From Actinomycetes bacterium (GTDB taxonomy: Bacteria; Actinomycetota; Actinomycetes; S36-B12), in contig JAHECS010000011.1 of the NCBI GenBank assembly GCA_024641635.1, positions 1 to 64,000 of the forward strand: a stretch of DNA of 64,000 nt. Direction: 5' to 3'. Below, one piece after another: positions 60,783 through 64,000 of this stretch; positions within the stretch are counted from its first letter, which is position 1; each line of letters starts with the position of its first letter. Both the position numbers and the translations under genes were made by a program. The notes under the pieces are model-generated. The model saw only the letters and a program-made list of their open reading frames with translations. It did not search any database and was not told where the DNA came from.

Positions 60783-62366
60783 ATGCCCCGCTGGCTGCGC
60801 TGGACGTGGATCGTGCCGGCCGCTTTCCTGGCGGTCTTCCTGGCGTACCCACTCGTCGTTCTCGCCCGGACCGTGCTGGCGGAGGACGCCCCCAGCACTG
60901 CCCTCCACCGGCTGGTGGCCCCCTCGCTCTGGCAGGTCGCGGGACTTGCCTCGGTGCAGGCGCTACTGAGCACCGCCCTGGCGCTGGCCGTCGGGATCCC
61001 CCTCGCCAACGTGGTCAGCCGCTACCGGTTCCGCGGCCGGGCGCTGGCCCAGGCGCTGGTCACCGTGCCGTTCGTGCTGCCGACCGTCGTCGTGGCCCTC
61101 GCCTTCCGCACCCTGCTGGGCACCGGTGTCCCGCAGGGCTTCGCCCTCGTCGTCGTCGCCCATGCCTACGTCAACCTCGCCGTCGTCGCTCGCATCGTGG
61201 GGGCGCAGTGGTCCCAGCACGACCCCGACGTCGAGAACGTGGCACGCACGCTCGGAGCCTCGCGCTGGCGCGCCTTCGTCGACGTCACGGTGCCGAGCCT
61301 TCGCCCGGCCATCGCCTCCAGCGCCGCCGTCGTCTTCGTCTTCTCGTTCACCTCGCTGGGCATCGTCCTGCTCCTCGGTGACCCCATGACACGAACCCTC
61401 GAGTCGCAGGTGCTGCGCCAGACGTCGGTGCTGCTCGACTTCCCCGGAGCGGCCGCGACCGCGCTCGTGCAGCTCGTCCTCGTGACGACCGTGCTGCTTC
61501 TCGGGGCGGCAGCCGCACGACGCTCACCGACGCGGCGACTGCGACCGGTCGCCCTCCGTCCCCTGCCACCGACACGTTCCGGGCGCATGGCGCTGCGGGC
61601 CACCGTCCTGTGCGCCTACGTCATCGTGCTCGCGCCCGTCCTCGCGCTCGTGTCGTCGTCCGTGCGCGCGGAGGGTCGATGGAGCCTCGTGTGGTGGCAG
61701 TCGCTGGGAGCAGTCGACGCGGGCACCACGAGGATCGGGTCTCCGGCGTCAGCCCTGGCCACATCGCTGGGGTTCGCCCTGGTGACGGCCCTGATCGCCG
61801 CCGTGGTGGGCGGTCTGGCGGCCATCGCCGTCGTCGCACCCGGTCGGGCGCGCTTCGTCGCCGTGATCGCCATGGTCCCGTTGGGAGTGTCGGCCGCCAC
61901 CCTCGGCCTGGGCACGCTCCTCGCCTTCGGCCGCCCGCCGCTCGACCTGCGAGGCACCGGCGCACTCGTCCCGATCGCGCACGCCCTCGTAGCCGTGCCC
62001 CTCGTCGTCGCCGTGGTCGCTCCTGCGTTGCGCAGTGCCGACGCTCGCGCTCTCGCCGTCGCGGCCTCGTTGGGTGCGCGCCCCACCCGCGCGTTCCTGA
62101 CGGCCTTCGGACCCATCCTCCGGGTGGTGATGATCGCGTCGGCCGGGCTGGCCGGCGCCGTCTCTCTCGGCGAGTTCGGCGCCGCGTCGTTCCTCACCCG
62201 CGCCGGAGCGCCCACCGTCCCGGTCCAGATCGTGCGGCTCCTCGGGCGCCCCGGCGAGCAGTCCGTCGGCGTTGCGGCCGCACTGGCCGTGGTGCTCGTC
62301 CTCGTCACCCTCACGCTCGTCCTCCTCATCGACCGGCTCGGTACCAGCGCGCGCAGGACGGCATGA
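60783..62366 (+). CDS. thiP: Thiamine ABC transporter permease ThiP
   Basis: The 527-residue protein is a fused double permease with about twelve helices. Both EAA-type loops are visible: ENVARTLGASRWRAFVDVTVPSL (about 155-177) and ALAVAASLGARPTRAFLTAFGPIL (about 422-445). The layout matches ThiP/FbpB-type proteins, with LVHAYVNL-like segments conserved. Its stop overlaps the thiQ start (ATGA). Confidence 0.93.
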   Translation: MPRWLRWTWIVPAAFLAVFLAYPLVVLARTVLAEDAPSTALHRLVAPSLWQVAGLASVQALLSTALALAVGIPLANVVSRYRFRGRALAQALVTVPFVLPTVVVALAFRTLLGTGVPQGFALVVVAHAYVNLAVVARIVGAQWSQHDPDVENVARTLGASRWRAFVDVTVPSLRPAIASSAAVVFVFSFTSLGIVLLLGDPMTRTLESQVLRQTSVLLDFPGAAATALVQLVLVTTVLLLGAAAARRSPTRRLRPVALRPLPPTRSGRMALRATVLCAYVIVLAPVLALVSSSVRAEGRWSLVWWQSLGAVDAGTTRIGSPASALATSLGFALVTALIAAVVGGLAAIAVVAPGRARFVAVIAMVPLGVSAATLGLGTLLAFGRPPLDLRGTGALVPIAHALVAVPLVVAVVAPALRSADARALAVAASLGARPTRAFLTAFGPILRVVMIASAGLAGAVSLGEFGAASFLTRAGAPTVPVQIVRLLGRPGEQSVGVAAALAVVLVLVTLTLVLLIDRLGTSARRTA

Positions 62367-63007
62367 GCACGCAACGGCTCGAGACGAGGGGCCTCGCCCT
62401 GGGGTACGGCGGCGCCGTCTTCGCGCGTGGGATCGACCTGTCCGTGCAGCCCGCGGAGATCGTCGCCATCCTCGGCCCGAGCGGGAGCGGCAAGTCCACC
62501 CTGCTGGGCACGATCGCGGGTGTCGTCCCGGCCATGGCCGGCCGGATCCTGGTGGACGGTGTGGATGTCACGGACCTCGCCATCCACCGAAGGCGCATCG
62601 GCCTGATCTTCCAGGAGGCGCTGCTCTTCGGGCATCTGTCGGTGCTGGACAACGTCGCCTACGGGCTGAGGCGGCACGGCGCCCCGCGGGACGAGGCCCG
62701 CGACCGGGGACGCGAGCTGCTCGCGTGGGTGGGGCTCGCCGGTTACGAGTCCCGCCGCGTAGGCGAGCTGAGCGGTGGGCAGGCACAGCGGGTCGCCCTC
62801 GCCCGGGCCCTCGCCCCCCAGCCGGCGGTCCTGCTCCTCGACGAGCCGTTCAGCGCCCTCGACCTCGACCTGCGACAGCGGCTTGCCAGCGACGTGGCTC
62901 AGATGCTGCGCGACCAGGGGGTCGCCGCGCTCCACGTCACGCACGACCCGGGCGAAGCGGCCGCCGTCGCCGACCGCGTGGTCTCGCTTGCCGATCTGTC
63001 GTCCTGA
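62363..63007 (+). CDS. thiQ: Thiamine ABC transporter ATP-binding protein ThiQ
   Basis: The 214-residue ATPase has Walker A GPSGSGKST (38-46), signature LSGGQ (136-140) and Walker B LLLDEP (157-162), with HVTHDPGEAAAVADR as the switch His. It is short, like ThiQ, without the regulatory domain of sugar or iron importers. It completes the riboswitch-controlled thiBPQ uptake operon. Confidence 0.92.
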   Translation: MSTQRLETRGLALGYGGAVFARGIDLSVQPAEIVAILGPSGSGKSTLLGTIAGVVPAMAGRILVDGVDVTDLAIHRRRIGLIFQEALLFGHLSVLDNVAYGLRRHGAPRDEARDRGRELLAWVGLAGYESRRVGELSGGQAQRVALARALAPQPAVLLLDEPFSALDLDLRQRLASDVAQMLRDQGVAALHVTHDPGEAAAVADRVVSLADLSS

Positions 63008-63087
63008 GCGGTCGCAACGAGCGGCCCACCGCGCGTAGCCTCGAACTCTGCTTGGGGGTCCGGGACGGCGACTCGACGGAGGACCAC

Positions 63088-64000
63088 ATGGATATGCGCG
63101 CACGGCAAGCACACATCGTCATCACCGGAGTGATCGCGCTGGCGGTCGCCGCCGGCACCGCCCCGGCTGCCATGGCCGCGCCGGGCGACTGGACCCAGCT
63201 GTCCCAGACCTCGTCTGCCACCGCCTACCCCAAGCTCCGCAACATCGACCAGCCGACGATTGCCTGGTTCGGGCCCTCAGCGCAGGTGCTCTGGTCGCAG
63301 TCGCAGTCGCCGGGGTCCCAGTCCTACCTGACCGCCATCCTGGACGGGAATGGGGCGGTCACCACGCCTGCCACCGAGGCGTTCCCTGCGTGGCAGACCC
63401 TCACAGATAACCCGACCCTGTTTGCCCTCGGCGGGCAGCGATTCCTCTCGTTCAGCGGGCTCAATCCGGGTCGCTCCGGAGCCCAGTACTTCGCGACGTC
63501 GCCGGATGGACTCGCCTGGAGCGTGTCGAGCGGTTCCATGTCGGAGACCCAGTCCGCCTACGCCTCGTATGGATCCGACGCCATCGACAACGCGGGAACG
63601 CCCCTGTGGGTCGGCAATGCGGGCTCGACGACGGGCATCCGCTGGCACCTCGGCACGTCCGCGTCGAACCCCGCGCCCGCCGGATCGGACCAGAGCTACA
63701 CGCTGGGCGGCTGCTGCGCCTACAGCGCTGCCGCCGCGCGCGACGCGGCCACGGGCGCGGTCTACGCGGCCTTCTACAGCAACAGCAGCGCGACGACGGA
63801 GAACGGGATCCAGGTCGGGCAGATCCTTCCCACGGCAGCCGGTTGGATGCAGGCGCCGGGGTCAACCCAGATCGAGAATGGGCGAGCCTCCTCGAAATCC
63901 ACCGACCAGATGGTCGCGATGGTGGGCCGGCCAGGGGGCGGCGTCTACGTCGCGTATGTCGTCGGGTACCCGACGACCAAGAACCTGCGCGTCTACAACC
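63088..64000 (+). CDS. Secreted protein, possible beta-propeller (partial, 3' end outside window)
   Basis: The open frame runs from the ATG at 63088, with GGAGGA 4 bases upstream, to the window end without a stop (304 codons). It has a signal peptide (HIVITGVIALAVAAGTAPAAMA, cleavage near residue 30). The mature part is rich in Ser, Thr, Gly and Trp, with repeated strand-like blocks (IAWFGPSAQVLWSQ, YFATSPDGLAWSV, YVAYVVGYPTTKN) that suggest a beta-propeller. It has a CC pair (LGGCCAY). I recognise no specific family. Confidence 0.65.
   Translation, partial: MDMRARQAHIVITGVIALAVAAGTAPAAMAAPGDWTQLSQTSSATAYPKLRNIDQPTIAWFGPSAQVLWSQSQSPGSQSYLTAILDGNGAVTTPATEAFPAWQTLTDNPTLFALGGQRFLSFSGLNPGRSGAQYFATSPDGLAWSVSSGSMSETQSAYASYGSDAIDNAGTPLWVGNAGSTTGIRWHLGTSASNPAPAGSDQSYTLGGCCAYSAAAARDAATGAVYAAFYSNSSATTENGIQVGQILPTAAGWMQAPGSTQIENGRASSKSTDQMVAMVGRPGGGVYVAYVVGYPTTKNLRVYN

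Noticed and set aside
1-64000. Mobile elements, prophage, toxin-antitoxin or defence islands
   Set aside because: No transposase, integrase, phage structural gene, attachment-site duplication at the tRNA-Gln, or Cas/restriction gene was seen.

Overview
The window is about 64 kb of gene-dense, high-GC DNA with the look of a Gram-positive actinomycete (Actinomycetota) chromosome. Signs are GTG/TTG starts, runs of overlapping genes (ATGA, GTGA, TGATG junctions), lipobox lipoproteins, a FasR-like regulator, an Rv2747-like ArgA, and conserved actinobacterial gene orders such as ftsH-folEPBK-DUF3180 and DUF2520-panC-nadB-nadC-coaX / lysS. The genus cannot be fixed from the sequence alone. I see no insertion sequence, prophage, CRISPR array or compositional island; it reads as core chromosome. 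No gene-free stretch exceeds about 250 bases.

Layout. 1-13.4 kb: a partial GNAT gene, a redoxin gene, then a long minus-strand housekeeping block read right to left as glmU-prs, then rplY-pth-cysQ-mfd-lipoprotein-mazG-DUF885 peptidase, closed by a long hairpin. 12.5-16 kb: pirin, tRNA-Gln, a fatty-acid desaturase with its FasR-like TetR regulator, and a MarR gene. 16-26 kb: lysS-argA-amidase (minus), a HAD hydrolase (plus), the NAD/pantothenate/CoA operon DUF2520-panC-nadB-nadC-coaX (minus), and an orphan NuoD-like gene (plus) ending at a second long hairpin. 26-31 kb: ftsH-folE-folP-folB-folK-DUF3180-small protein (minus). 31-38 kb: a persulfide dioxygenase/rhodanese pair under a CsoR/CstR-type palindrome, then dacB-manA-metalloprotease-tilS-hpt (minus). 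38-41.4 kb: ppa, a two-gene operon of small unknown proteins behind three tandem 15-bp palindromes and a PHO box, and an sqr-DsrC-like-DsrE-like sulfur operon. 41.4-50 kb: phosphate uptake (pit, pstC-pstA-pstB, two PstS-type binding proteins) with PHO boxes, moeA and a cupin lipoprotein. 50-59.5 kb: YczE-type membrane protein, DEAD-box helicase, histidine phosphatase, a tiny membrane protein, a DUF6421-SDR-threonine-aldolase operon, a PH-domain pair and an Lrp regulator. 59.5-63 kb: TPP riboswitch with thiB-thiP-thiQ. The window ends inside a secreted protein gene.

How the parts fit. Two separated sulfur operons (rhodanese plus persulfide dioxygenase-rhodanese; sulfide:quinone oxidoreductase plus sulfur-carrier proteins) carry matching 16-bp ATACC...GGTAT operators fused to their promoters. 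They look like one sulfide/persulfide regulon whose CsoR/CstR-type regulator is not in this window. The phosphate genes share direct-repeat PHO boxes of GTTCACC units 11 bp apart, and the same element sits before the small-protein operon. Many single genes have a TANNNT -10 box 6-7 bases before the start codon, which predicts leaderless mRNAs.

The most promising undescribed material is the sulfur regulon, the DUF6421-SDR-aldolase operon (DUF6421 carries an HDxxH plus EExxxD pattern reminiscent of a metal site), and the small-protein operon with its tandem palindromes.
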